From positions 1 to 39,939 of the forward strand of contig CAZJYI010000110.1 in the NCBI GenBank assembly GCA_964550025.1: a stretch of 39,939 nt of DNA, written 5' to 3'. Source of the DNA: CAZJYI01 sp964550025. Its GTDB lineage: Bacteria > Verrucomicrobiota > Kiritimatiellia > UBA8416 > CAYOBW01. A program made the position numbers and the translations under genes. This document shows, piece by piece, positions 14,537 to 22,919 of this stretch. Position 1 is the first letter of the stretch. Each line of letters begins with the position of its first letter. Under the pieces are notes generated by a model. That model was not told the origin of the DNA, made no database searches, and saw only the letters and a list, made by a program, of their open reading frames with translations.

Positions 14537-16162
14537 CTAGATTGATGCCCTGAAATGGAAGAACCTGTGCTCGGAGACCTTGACGGCCGGCCCCAGTTTC
14601 TCCGTGACGTACTTGCGGAACCGGTCGCCGTCATGCGCGTTCCCGGCAACCGTTGCCTGGTTCGGGATGGGAGGCGGCCCGGAATACCGCTTGATTCCGC
14701 GTGTTGCCACGGGGTCGATGAGCTGCTGAATCGTGCTGTCGGGAATCGGCTCGCGCGAGGCCAGGACGTAAAACGTCTCGACGGCGTCGTAGTTGTCATC
14801 CAGCGTCCAGACGCGCGATGTCGGATCGTTGCCCGCTACCGCGCCGGCGGGCAGGCAAAGGCGTTCGCCCGCCCGGAGCAGGTTTCCGTCCGACCGGCTG
14901 AACGGGTAACCCGCGTCATCGGTTGCTCCGTTCGAGAAGAGCCGGAACCACTGGTACTGCACGGTGTTGCCCTCGAGGTAAGGTCCCAGGGTCAGCACGT
15001 AGATGTACGCGTCGCGGGTGGTTTCGACGAACACCTGCAGCGACTCTCCGGACGAAAGGTCCTCGCAGGGCTGCAGCGATTCTCTCTTGACCTTGAGGGG
15101 CGCGCCGGCCTGCCAGGACTCCGGTGCCTCGAAAGCGCGCCAGCATACGGACAGTTCGAGATCCCCCTGCTGCTGTGCCTTGTCCTCTTCCCGTCGGGCC
15201 ATGCCGAGAACGATCCCTTTCATCTCCGCCATGAACTCGCGCTCAATCGCGCTCTTCTCCAGGAATGCCTGCACGAGCTGCCCCTGTTGTTCGACGCATG
15301 CCTTTTCGGCGGCCATCTTGCTGCGGAGGTACTCCTGTTCCACCGCCGATTTGTCGTGCATCAGCCGGGCCTCTGTTTCGCGCAGCTCGGCCTCGGCGTG
15401 CATCTTGCGGATATCCGCCGCCTCGTGCTCGAGGTCGACCTGGGCTTTCTTGACGGCGACCTGGTGCAGGGTCTGCCTGGCGCGCTGCTCCTCCTGTTCC
15501 GCCTTCTTGCGCTCGATGTCGGTCGCGTGCGATGCTTCCTCGATATCCTTCTTCTGCTGTGCCACCCGGTCGGCGGCTTCCGACTGCCAGTTCACGCCGG
15601 AGAGTTTGACCACGACGCCGCAACCCTGGCAGACCGGGTGTGCCTGTTTCTCGATCCAGCTTGCCGGCAGGGCGTCGCGGTCGCGCAGGTCCTCGAACGT
15701 CTGCCGCGAAACCTCGTCGGCGATGCGGTTCTTGACCGTAGCGCCCATCCATCGAAGGAAGTCGTCCGAGGACAGCGGCCGGCCCGGCGTGACCTTTCCG
15801 AGGCCGTGCTTCTCCAGGAACAGCCGCGAATCGGCGACAGTCCAGAAACCGGCCATGCCCATTCGTGCGGCGAAACCGTCGTTGGTCGTCAGATCGTCGA
15901 CGGTTGCTTCCACCGGCAACGATTCCGTGGTTACGCGATAGAAGTTGATCTTTCGCTTCCTTGCGGCCTTGGCTTCGGCCTTCAAGTCGCGGATGATCCG
16001 TATGTCCGGCACGCCCTCCGGTGTCATCTCAACCGAGAGAAGCTCACACTTGGGCTCTGCTTCCGTCTTCGAGAAGCGTTGCGCAAGCCGGCTCAGCAGC
16101 CCGCCGGAGGTATCCGGTTCAAAAGACTCTATCAGCACTTGACCTGTCGCGCTGTCTGCCAT
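14537..16162 (-). CDS. SPFH-like/coiled-coil protein with C-terminal DUF4384 domain
   Basis: Protein of 541 residues with three parts. Residues about 45-200 look like a diverged SPFH (band 7/flotillin) domain: the segment NRIADEVSRQTFEDLRDRD and a following helix leading into the coil are typical of that fold. It contains CQGCG with two cysteines, unusual for SPFH. Residues about 205-325 form a long charged coiled coil rich in Glu/Ala/Lys, as in flotillins. Residues about 355-490 are a DUF4384 domain (LSSGESLQVFVETTRDAYIYVL, LFSNGA, LPAGAV). SPFH proteins form cages or scaffolds on membranes, which would suit an island with ESCRT-III-like genes. ATG at 16162 after AGGAGCAGGA. The SPFH call is pattern recognition and should be tested by structure prediction. 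Confidence 0.65.
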   Translation of the reverse strand: MADSATGQVLIESFEPDTSGGLLSRLAQRFSKTEAEPKCELLSVEMTPEGVPDIRIIRDLKAEAKAARKRKINFYRVTTESLPVEATVDDLTTNDGFAARMGMAGFWTVADSRLFLEKHGLGKVTPGRPLSSDDFLRWMGATVKNRIADEVSRQTFEDLRDRDALPASWIEKQAHPVCQGCGVVVKLSGVNWQSEAADRVAQQKKDIEEASHATDIERKKAEQEEQRARQTLHQVAVKKAQVDLEHEAADIRKMHAEAELRETEARLMHDKSAVEQEYLRSKMAAEKACVEQQGQLVQAFLEKSAIEREFMAEMKGIVLGMARREEDKAQQQGDLELSVCWRAFEAPESWQAGAPLKVKRESLQPCEDLSSGESLQVFVETTRDAYIYVLTLGPYLEGNTVQYQWFRLFSNGATDDAGYPFSRSDGNLLRAGERLCLPAGAVAGNDPTSRVWTLDDNYDAVETFYVLASREPIPDSTIQQLIDPVATRGIKRYSGPPPIPNQATVAGNAHDGDRFRKYVTEKLGPAVKVSEHRFFHFRASI

Positions 16163-16358
16163 TGTCCTGCTCCTGCTTTCTTTTCCTTCGCTCCGAAGGA
16201 CTCACCCTTCCCTGCTCCACCGTACTTGACGCCGGGAGCGCCCATACTCTTTCAACCTGTTTTTGCCCGGTTCCTGCTGCGGACAGGCAGTAGCTCGTCA
16301 GCCGCGGGCGGAGGGCTACTTGGGAGTGCACGAAACCGGTTTCCGCAACAGAAACTAC

Positions 16359-16724
16359 CTACTTTCCGAGTAACCAGATCACCAGAACGCAAGCCTGAAA
16401 CGCCGCAATCAGCCGGAAAACGGTTTGAAACGAGCCTTTCCGCGTCTTGTGGGACAGCAGCAACTGCGCGGCAAACGCGGTTGGTGTCCCCCCGGCCAGC
16501 GCCACCCCGTGCAGCACCGTCTCCGGCACCCGCAGATAGCGCCCCTCTCCGGCCACGGCCTTATCGTACACGTACAACAATGCCGTCGCCACGTTGATGC
16601 CCGCGAGGTAGCTCGTCACTCTTCCCAGTCCCACCCCGAACCGTGCGGCAAGCCACACCAGCGCCAGCACGATGAACGCCAGGACGGAGAAGAGCACAAA
16701 AGGATCGGTTTCTTTCCTGGGCAT
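16359..16724 (-). CDS. DUF1294 family membrane protein
   Basis: Membrane protein of 121 residues with three to four hydrophobic segments. The middle carries the DUF1294 signature: YDKAVAGEGRYLRVPETVLHG, then ALAGGTPTAFAAQ and SHKTRKGSFQ. The family is widespread, small and of unknown function; some members are fused to cold-shock domains. The start at 16724 lies 6 bases after the stop of the caspase-FGE gene, indicating cotranscription. Confidence 0.85.
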   Translation of the reverse strand: MPRKETDPFVLFSVLAFIVLALVWLAARFGVGLGRVTSYLAGINVATALLYVYDKAVAGEGRYLRVPETVLHGVALAGGTPTAFAAQLLLSHKTRKGSFQTVFRLIAAFQACVLVIWLLGK

Positions 16725-16730
16725 GGTGGT

Positions 16731-18662
16731 CTACCGCGGTGCTTCGACGGCGATTCGCAGCCCGGTCTCCTTGCTGGCGAAACCGGGGGGGGCAGTCATG
16801 CGGCAGGCCGCCCGGCAGAAACGGGCATTGCAGAACCACGAGCCGCCGCGCAGGACGTGTCCGCCTTTGGCCGTGGGGTCTGAGCACCATTCCCAGACGT
16901 TGCCGATCATGTCATGGAGCCCCCAGGCGTTTGGCAGCTTCTTGCCCACAGGGTGGGTGCCCACGAGGTGTCGTCCGCCCGGGCCGGCCTGGCCCTGCTG
17001 ACGCTCCGGCCATGCAGACGCGTTGTATCCGCCGGCGTAGTTGACATCGCTGTTTCCGGCATACCAGCCCACCTTGTCCAATGCGGGGGCATTGTTCCGC
17101 CCCAGGATCTCCATGTCGCCCGTGTACAACGCCGAGCTTGTGCCTGCGCGGCACACGTATTCCCATTCGTCGCTCCAGAGGAGGCGATACCTGTGGCTCG
17201 AGTCGACTCCCTCCAGCGTGCAAAGCGCATCCAGGAACCTCGCGCACTGCTCGGCGGTGATGTTCTCCACCGGTGCTTCCCGGTCGGCGTGCCGGAAATG
17301 GGATGGGTCAGCACGCATCACCCGTTCCCACTGTTCCCGGGTGACTGGATACGTGGACACGTACAGCGGAGTCCGGATCGTGACCGAACGCATGATCTCG
17401 TCCGCCGAGCGTCCCGCTTCACTCCCCGGGCTGCCGACAACGCATGATCCGTCCGGCACCAGCCGGAACGGGATACGGGTAGTTTTACAGCGTACGGCCA
17501 CGGGGAGCTTCAGTCGCATGGCCGCGGAAGACTGTTCGTTCTGTGCCTTGCGGCCGCTGTCGTTGAGACCGCTCCCGCCCGCCGGCGCGGCCGCCCTGTC
17601 TTCCTCCAGGCCCAACCTGGCCAAGGGGTCCGGCGGCGGAGGTGGCGGTGCTGGCGGAGGTGGGGGTGACGGGGGTTGCGGCTGCGGGTGCGAAGGAGGG
17701 GGCGTGTGAACCGCGGGCCCCCGGGCCTCCTCGTGTGCCGCTTTCAGGTCCTTGCGGACCTCCAAAAGGCGTTTCCCCTCGAGAAGACCCGCTTCTCTCA
17801 GCTCTTCCACCACGAGCAGGAAGACGTCGTTGGACCAGTCGTGCCCCATCTCCTCCGCGGCTTCCTGCAGCACTTCCGAGTACTTTTGCTGCAAGTCGAC
17901 CGCCTGCCCGATCACGAGGATGTCCCCGCGGTTGGCCTTGCACCACGGGTCCTGGCGTTCTCCCGGGAGATGCTGTCTCAGCAGCCGGTTTGTCTCGTCC
18001 GTCAGGATACTAAAATGGCGTGGGAGCAACAGTTCCATCCGCGATTCGATGCGGTTGGCCATGATGTTGCAGAGCGCGCGGGTGAACACGCCGCTCTGCT
18101 CTTCCTTGATCTCGCAGGCGAGCTGGCCCGTATCGCAGGAGTAGACAACACACAGGGGAGGGTTTGTCTCGGCGCTTTCCACCACGGCGCCAATGTCCCG
18201 CTTGGTCACCTCGTCCATTCCGGTCGCCGTACCGCGCCTGCCCGCCTCCAACCGTTCGCGGCAGGCATCCAGAATGAGCAGGCGGCCGGCGCCGCTGTCC
18301 GCGGTCAGTTCCTCGACGCCCCGCAGGGGGACGACCCCCCTCAGAACGCCGGCGCGCAGCAGGCGTTGCCGGCAGTCTGAACCCAGCAGGAGCTGTCCCT
18401 CCTTGCTGTTCTCATAGCCGTGTCCGGCGAAGAAGAAGAGCTGCAGATCGCCCTCGCCCAGGCCGACCGACATATCGGTGATCTCATCGATGATGTGGTC
18501 CCCCGTTGCCTGGTCATCCAGGAGCAACCGGACCCGGTCGAACTTGCACTTCTCTTTCAGCGTGTACTCAATATGCTGCGCATCCCTGACCGCGCAGTTC
18601 AGGTGGGCAATCTGCGCGTCAGAGTATCGGTTGATTCCAACGACCAGTGCATGCCGCTTCAT
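16731..18662 (-). CDS. Caspase-like peptidase fused to a formylglycine-generating-enzyme domain
   Basis: Protein of 643 residues. Residues 1-250 are a caspase-fold (peptidase C14) domain beginning MKRHALVVGINRY. The catalytic dyad is His81 (FFFAGHGYE) and Cys134 (LILDACRE). Residues about 255-315 are helical, with a proline-rich hinge at 318-345. Residues about 396-640 are a FGE/SUMF1 domain: VTREQWERVM, LLWSDEWEYVCRAGT, NAWGLHDMIGNVWEWCSD and RGGSWFCNARFC. The two cysteines in the last motif (Cys611 and Cys616) have the spacing of the catalytic copper-binding pair of true FGE enzymes, which many FGE-like domains lack. Bacterial caspase homologues usually cut after Arg/Lys or Asp and act in regulated cell death or signalling. 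ATG at 18662; upstream GAGGTGAGGC gives the ribosome binding site. Confidence 0.92.
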   Translation of the reverse strand: MKRHALVVGINRYSDAQIAHLNCAVRDAQHIEYTLKEKCKFDRVRLLLDDQATGDHIIDEITDMSVGLGEGDLQLFFFAGHGYENSKEGQLLLGSDCRQRLLRAGVLRGVVPLRGVEELTADSGAGRLLILDACRERLEAGRRGTATGMDEVTKRDIGAVVESAETNPPLCVVYSCDTGQLACEIKEEQSGVFTRALCNIMANRIESRMELLLPRHFSILTDETNRLLRQHLPGERQDPWCKANRGDILVIGQAVDLQQKYSEVLQEAAEEMGHDWSNDVFLLVVEELREAGLLEGKRLLEVRKDLKAAHEEARGPAVHTPPPSHPQPQPPSPPPPPAPPPPPPDPLARLGLEEDRAAAPAGGSGLNDSGRKAQNEQSSAAMRLKLPVAVRCKTTRIPFRLVPDGSCVVGSPGSEAGRSADEIMRSVTIRTPLYVSTYPVTREQWERVMRADPSHFRHADREAPVENITAEQCARFLDALCTLEGVDSSHRYRLLWSDEWEYVCRAGTSSALYTGDMEILGRNNAPALDKVGWYAGNSDVNYAGGYNASAWPERQQGQAGPGGRHLVGTHPVGKKLPNAWGLHDMIGNVWEWCSDPTAKGGHVLRGGSWFCNARFCRAACRMTAPPGFASKETGLRIAVEAPR

Positions 18663-18784
18663 GATGCCTCACCTCTTCTGCTCTGCTCTTTCGCCTTCGC
18701 CTGCCATCCATATTCTCCGGACGCCGGGCGTGGCGCTTCTCTTTCAACAATCTTCAACGCAGATGGCCGTTGAAACGTGACGTA

Positions 18785-18805
18785 GGACGGGTTTGTAACC
18801 CGTCC
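18785..18805. repeat. 9 bp hairpin (GGACGGGTT element)
   Basis: Perfect 9-base arms 18785-18793 and 18797-18805 with a 3-base loop, about 17 bases after the stop of the antiporter gene on the minus strand. It could end that transcript, but no T-tract follows. It has the form of a short dispersed element. Confidence 0.5.
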
Positions 18806-18821
18806 TTTCCGTCCTTCTTAG

Positions 18822-20111
18822 CTATAGCAAGATAAACCCCGAGATGATGTAGATCAGGTACAGCACAACCAGCAGGTAGGCATGGCCGTACTTGAACTTC
18901 CGCGCGCTCAGCGCGCCCAGCGCCACGAGCGCCAGCACCGGCAGGCACCAGAGGTACACCGGGAACAGGTGCTGCATCTTGCCGGTGGTGTAGACCTCCA
19001 TCGGCACACCCGTCTTGATGGCACGGAACCCGGCGAATGCCAGGTCGATGACGTTGGATCCGAACAGCATGCCGAGCAGTGCGCTCTTCTTGTTTGCCGC
19101 CGCGAAGCGATACGTCATCATGAACTCGGGAAAACTGCTCACGTAGGAGGTGAACATGATCAGCACGCCGCCCACGGACACGATGCCGACGGTGGCCATG
19201 TTGAACGTGGCGGCCATGCACTCCCGCACGAACACGATCAAACCGAAGACGAGGAACGCGTAGACGAAGCCGCTTCCCCCGAAATCCTTCAGCCACGCAA
19301 TCGGTTCCTTTGTGAACAACGGGACAGGCTTCTCATCCTCGTCGTCCTCTTCCTCGTCTTCCGGGACTTCCGGCGCGCGACCCGCGGCGACGAGCTTGTC
19401 GTAGCGCGCCTGCATCAGGTCGGGCAGCGACGGCGGCAGCCAACCCAGGCCGGGGAACCGGCGCAGTACGGGCAGGAAGAACTGGGCCACAAAAGCGATG
19501 CCAATGCCCATCAGTACCCACGACTGCCAGACGTTCAGCGTGTGGCCGACAATCTCGCGACCGCCTTCGAGCACGATGGTGTGGCTGCTGAGCTGAAGGA
19601 ATGCACACATGCAGCTCGACGAGAGAATGTAGAATAGAAGTCCCGCCTTGACGCTGGGCGAAACAACGACCACTTCGTCGCTCTTGATGAACCCCTTCAC
19701 CATCATGAAGATCATGCCCACGCAGCCGATGCCGAGCAGGTTGTCCATGGCCGAGAAGCACATGTTCAGGCAGCCCGAACAGCCGCGTTCGCCGGTGGTC
19801 AGGATCGCCCACGACGAGCTGGCCTCGATGTAAGCCGTGGCGGCCAGAACGGCCATCACGATCTCGGGCCCCGACGTTGCCAGGGCCTGGAATGTGGACG
19901 CAATCACGTCCTCCGGCAGGTGCAGCAGTTTCCCGATGCGTCCGCCGACCTCCTCCAGCGGATCCGACGTGATGAACAGCAGGTAGCAGGCCGCCCCCAT
20001 CACGAACAGCCCGAAGATCATGGGAAGACCACCCATGATCATGAACCACGCGAGAAGGGCCACCAGTCCCAGTGCCCCGAATTTGGCCAGCTTGACAACG
20101 ATCTTGTCCAT
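18822..20111 (-). CDS. Cation antiporter of the Ca2+/cation exchanger (CaCA) superfamily
   Basis: Membrane protein of 429 residues with about ten hydrophobic segments in two halves. The two alpha repeats of the exchanger family are recognisable: in the first half STFQALATSGPEI followed by AMDNLLGIG, and in the second half SYVSSFPEFMMTYRF followed by LLGMLFGSNVIDLAF. The acidic residues in these repeats bind the cation in the Na+/Ca2+ exchangers. Between the halves is a cytoplasmic loop with an acidic run (VPEDEEEDDEDEK), a possible calcium-sensing or regulatory segment. The start is set at the ATG at 20111 because GGAGGAG lies just upstream; the frame continues to 20189 without need. The substrate ion is not certain. 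Divergence from standard exchangers (SGPE instead of TS.PE) is notable. Confidence 0.8.
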   Translation of the reverse strand: MDKIVVKLAKFGALGLVALLAWFMIMGGLPMIFGLFVMGAACYLLFITSDPLEEVGGRIGKLLHLPEDVIASTFQALATSGPEIVMAVLAATAYIEASSSWAILTTGERGCSGCLNMCFSAMDNLLGIGCVGMIFMMVKGFIKSDEVVVVSPSVKAGLLFYILSSSCMCAFLQLSSHTIVLEGGREIVGHTLNVWQSWVLMGIGIAFVAQFFLPVLRRFPGLGWLPPSLPDLMQARYDKLVAAGRAPEVPEDEEEDDEDEKPVPLFTKEPIAWLKDFGGSGFVYAFLVFGLIVFVRECMAATFNMATVGIVSVGGVLIMFTSYVSSFPEFMMTYRFAAANKKSALLGMLFGSNVIDLAFAGFRAIKTGVPMEVYTTGKMQHLFPVYLWCLPVLALVALGALSARKFKYGHAYLLVVLYLIYIISGFILL

Positions 20112-20225
20112 AGTGCTCCTCCTCTTTCCGCTTCTCTGTCGATGCTCAGCAATTGGAGCCGCAGCAACCGCCCGGAAGACTACACGCATAGTCCGTCAGA
20201 GGTCGAGGCGTTCCGTCATCGCTCC

Positions 20226-21749
20226 CTACTCCATTTCCATCAACCCTTCGTCTTCGACGGTTCGCCGTCGGGGCGCCCTGCGCCGCTTGGCACGCTTGGG
20301 CTTCGCCTTCTTCTCTGCTTTCGCCGGCGCCGCCTCAACGGGCTCCGCCGCCTCTGCGGCAGGTTCCTTCTTTGCCTTTTCCGCTTTCACCGGCGCAGGC
20401 TCTACGGGTTTCGGCGCCTCCGTCACGGGCTTCTCTTCCTTCTTCTGTGGAGGCTGAGCAACCGGCGCCGTCGCACTCTTGGCCGCCTTCTCTTCCGGGA
20501 CCCGTTCCGCCTGCTTCTTCTGCGATGCCTGCTTGGCCCTGGGCTGCGCCACCGGTCGCGTGCCCCAGGCCGGCGCCAGCCCCTGCTTCTTGGCCCGTTT
20601 GCCTGTCGGAATGGGCGAGACCGGTGCCGCCGTCTTCTGCTCCGTTCCCGCAGCTCCCCAGGCGCCCATGTTCAACGATGTCTTGGCTTCCGTGCGAACG
20701 GGTTGCTGCTCGACCGGACGAGTCACCTTCGCGGTCTGCCTGGGAACGGTGGCCGTCTCTCGCTTCGCCGGCTGGAACAGCCCGCTCTGCTTCTCGGACT
20801 TCGACGTCTTTTGTGTCGCTCCAGGCTGAGTGATCCGCGCCGCAGGTTCGGCCGTCTCTTGAGCCGGGCGGAATGCCGTACCAACCTTCGATTTCCCCTC
20901 TTTTGCGGTCGAAACCGGAGCCACGACCGGTTGCTTCCGCTGTTCCTCTTCCGACTTCTTCCCGAAGGCATCGCCCAGCATGGGACCCGTGGATCGAGGC
21001 TCGATGACCGGCTGCGCGATGCTCTTGGGGATCCTCCTTGGTTTGGCCGGCTGTTTCGCTCTTGTGCGTGGCTGGGTCCTTGTCTTGGCCCTTGTCGCAA
21101 CGGTTTGTTGTTCAACGAGTTCCGCGGAGGCAAAGGCCGTAAGCTCCGTTACGGGCTCCATGCGTACGCTCTGCCTGCCGAGCATCGCGTCGGACATCGG
21201 CGTTGAGATCGCCTTGAAGAACTTGGCCCAGCCGTTGCTGGAGTCGTCTTCCAGGATGAGCGCGCGGTCCTGCTGCGTGGCGACCTTTCGGAGCACGGTG
21301 CCGTCGATAGCCTTGCCGCACCCGATCGCGACCACGTCGGCCTTGCTGGGGTCAACCGGGCCCTGTTCGGCCTTGCTCAAGGCGTTGACGTCGGCCTTGG
21401 AGGGAGTGCCGCCCGCCAGCACGAACACGAGGGGTTTGCCTTCGTCGCCCTGCGAATCAATGGAATCGTTCAGCTCGCTCAGGGCAGCGTTCAGGGAGGG
21501 CTCGTGGCCGCCGTCGGCTGCCAGTTCAGGCGCCTGGAAGTGCATGAGCTCCATGGGGGCAACATCCTGGCGCGCGTTACCGGCGTATGAGATGACCCCC
21601 ACCCGCCCCGACTCGAGCATCGAGAGGTCACCCCTCAGGTCGTCGGCGACGGATTCCAGTCCGTCCCGGATAGACCCCAGATGTGCCCCCATGTCTGCAG
21701 ACCGGTCTACAACGAAGTAGACCGGTCTGGATCTCGCTGCCTGAGCCAT
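20226..21749 (-). CDS. TerY-like VWA domain protein with a long low-complexity tail
   Basis: Protein of 507 residues. Residues 1-190 are a von Willebrand A domain of the TerY type: RPVYFVVDRSADMG, GRVGVISYAG, VFVLAGGTPS and VVAIGCG. The metal site motif D-x-S-x-S is D15-R-S17-A-D19, with the second Ser replaced by Asp, so metal binding may be altered. Residues about 200-507 are a disordered region rich in Lys, Ala, Pro and Glu, with repeated motifs such as KPVEPAPVKAEK and ending in a strongly basic run before an acidic end. TerY-like proteins act as partners in Ter-linked phosphorylation and stress complexes. It is the last of three VWA genes in a row. The ATG at 21749 has GAGG a few bases upstream. 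Confidence 0.83.
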   Translation of the reverse strand: MAQAARSRPVYFVVDRSADMGAHLGSIRDGLESVADDLRGDLSMLESGRVGVISYAGNARQDVAPMELMHFQAPELAADGGHEPSLNAALSELNDSIDSQGDEGKPLVFVLAGGTPSKADVNALSKAEQGPVDPSKADVVAIGCGKAIDGTVLRKVATQQDRALILEDDSSNGWAKFFKAISTPMSDAMLGRQSVRMEPVTELTAFASAELVEQQTVATRAKTRTQPRTRAKQPAKPRRIPKSIAQPVIEPRSTGPMLGDAFGKKSEEEQRKQPVVAPVSTAKEGKSKVGTAFRPAQETAEPAARITQPGATQKTSKSEKQSGLFQPAKRETATVPRQTAKVTRPVEQQPVRTEAKTSLNMGAWGAAGTEQKTAAPVSPIPTGKRAKKQGLAPAWGTRPVAQPRAKQASQKKQAERVPEEKAAKSATAPVAQPPQKKEEKPVTEAPKPVEPAPVKAEKAKKEPAAEAAEPVEAAPAKAEKKAKPKRAKRRRAPRRRTVEDEGLMEME

Positions 21750-21802
21750 CTGGCCTCAGCCCTTTCCAGCGTTGTTCCTACGCGCTTCCCGCGCGCTCGC
21801 GA

Positions 21803-22879
21803 CTAGCCCCCATCTTTGACCAGGGCCTGCCGGATGCGCCTGCCGGCAATCTCGAGCTCGAAGAACTTCGACGCCGCCGGCAGACTGAAGCTGCCCTGGG
21901 CGGGAAGTCCGTCCGAGAAGCGGTGGACGATGTTGTTCTGGTCGTCGTAGACCGTGGCTGCAGCTTCGCTGACGCACCCCTGAGCCAACTCGACAATGAG
22001 CTCGCTCAGGGCTTCCATTTCGTCTGCGACCTTGGCGTCCCAGATGTCGACCTCCGTACCCGTGTCCAGGTCGTCCAGCTCGGTCATCTGGTTCTCGTCA
22101 ATCTCCCGCCCCACGCCGACGAGCACGCACTTAAGCATACCGCGCTCGTCGGCCTCGACGGCCTTGGCCAGCTCGGTGGTGCAGCGCTTGACGTCCTCGA
22201 GGTCGTCCAGGCGTCCATCCGTGACGAATACGCAGAAGGCCTGCTTGACTTCGGCGAAATGCTGCATGAAGTGGCGCATGGCCGGTGCAAGCTTCGTTCC
22301 GCTTCCCCACTTCTTGATCTTGGGACCTGCGACTTCGAGTGATTCACAGTCGGCCAAGGCCACGTCCCCGATAACCTCGTACTCGCCGCCGTCCCCGCAA
22401 GCCCAGTAAATGAGCGATGTCTGGTTTGCTGCGTCCAGTTCCGAGGCCAGGAAACCGGCAACGTCGCGCACGACGGGTTCCACGATGTTCTCGGTGTACT
22501 TCACCACCCCGCGATCGAGCGCGTCCTTGTAGGCCTCCTTCTGTAGCGAGAGGAACGACTCACCGTCCCGCTCCACGTACTTCGCCCAGCCTTTGCCTTC
22601 GTACTCCGAGAGCAGCTCTGGCGGGATTTCACCGCAGAGGTTCTTGCCAAACCACTCCGTCATCGAAGCACTGGCGTCCATTGCCAGGCCTGTGCGCCAG
22701 CCTTCGGCTGCTTCACCGGTCAGTTCGCTGACCAGAACGTAGTTCACCTCGCGCGTGTCACCTGCCTCCTTCACATAGAGTTTCGCAAACTCGGTGGCCA
22801 GCATCGAGGTCGGAAGCTGTTCGCTCTCGCTCCGTGCGCGCTGGAATTCGCCTGCCTTCTCGTCTTTCGCCGGTTCCAT
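21803..22879 (-). CDS. VWA domain protein (paralogue of the next gene upstream)
   Basis: Protein of 358 residues. The VWA metal site is intact: Asp68-Ala-Ser70-Ala-Ser72 in LAMDASASM, Thr in GSGTKLAPAM and Asp in VFVTDGRLDD. A C-terminal beta-rich domain of about 60 residues follows (VYDDQNNIVHRFSDGLPAQGSFSLPA). The same order, a VWA domain followed by this small domain with D.QGN.V..[FY][AS]DG, occurs in the neighbouring gene at 22920, so the two arose by duplication. The domain resembles TerF/copine-type VWA modules, which gather partners at membranes. There is no signal peptide or membrane segment. The gene lies 40 bases after its paralogue on the same strand. Confidence 0.88.
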   Translation of the reverse strand: MEPAKDEKAGEFQRARSESEQLPTSMLATEFAKLYVKEAGDTREVNYVLVSELTGEAAEGWRTGLAMDASASMTEWFGKNLCGEIPPELLSEYEGKGWAKYVERDGESFLSLQKEAYKDALDRGVVKYTENIVEPVVRDVAGFLASELDAANQTSLIYWACGDGGEYEVIGDVALADCESLEVAGPKIKKWGSGTKLAPAMRHFMQHFAEVKQAFCVFVTDGRLDDLEDVKRCTTELAKAVEADERGMLKCVLVGVGREIDENQMTELDDLDTGTEVDIWDAKVADEMEALSELIVELAQGCVSEAAATVYDDQNNIVHRFSDGLPAQGSFSLPAASKFFELEIAGRRIRQALVKDGG

Positions 22880-22919
22880 GCTGTTTCTCCCTATTCCGTC
22901 TGCAGATCAGGATTACTTC

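Noticed and set aside
14555..16597. 680-residue open frame on the + strand
   Set aside because: It lies antisense to the SPFH-DUF4384 gene, has no family motif and reflects the high GC content with few stop codons.
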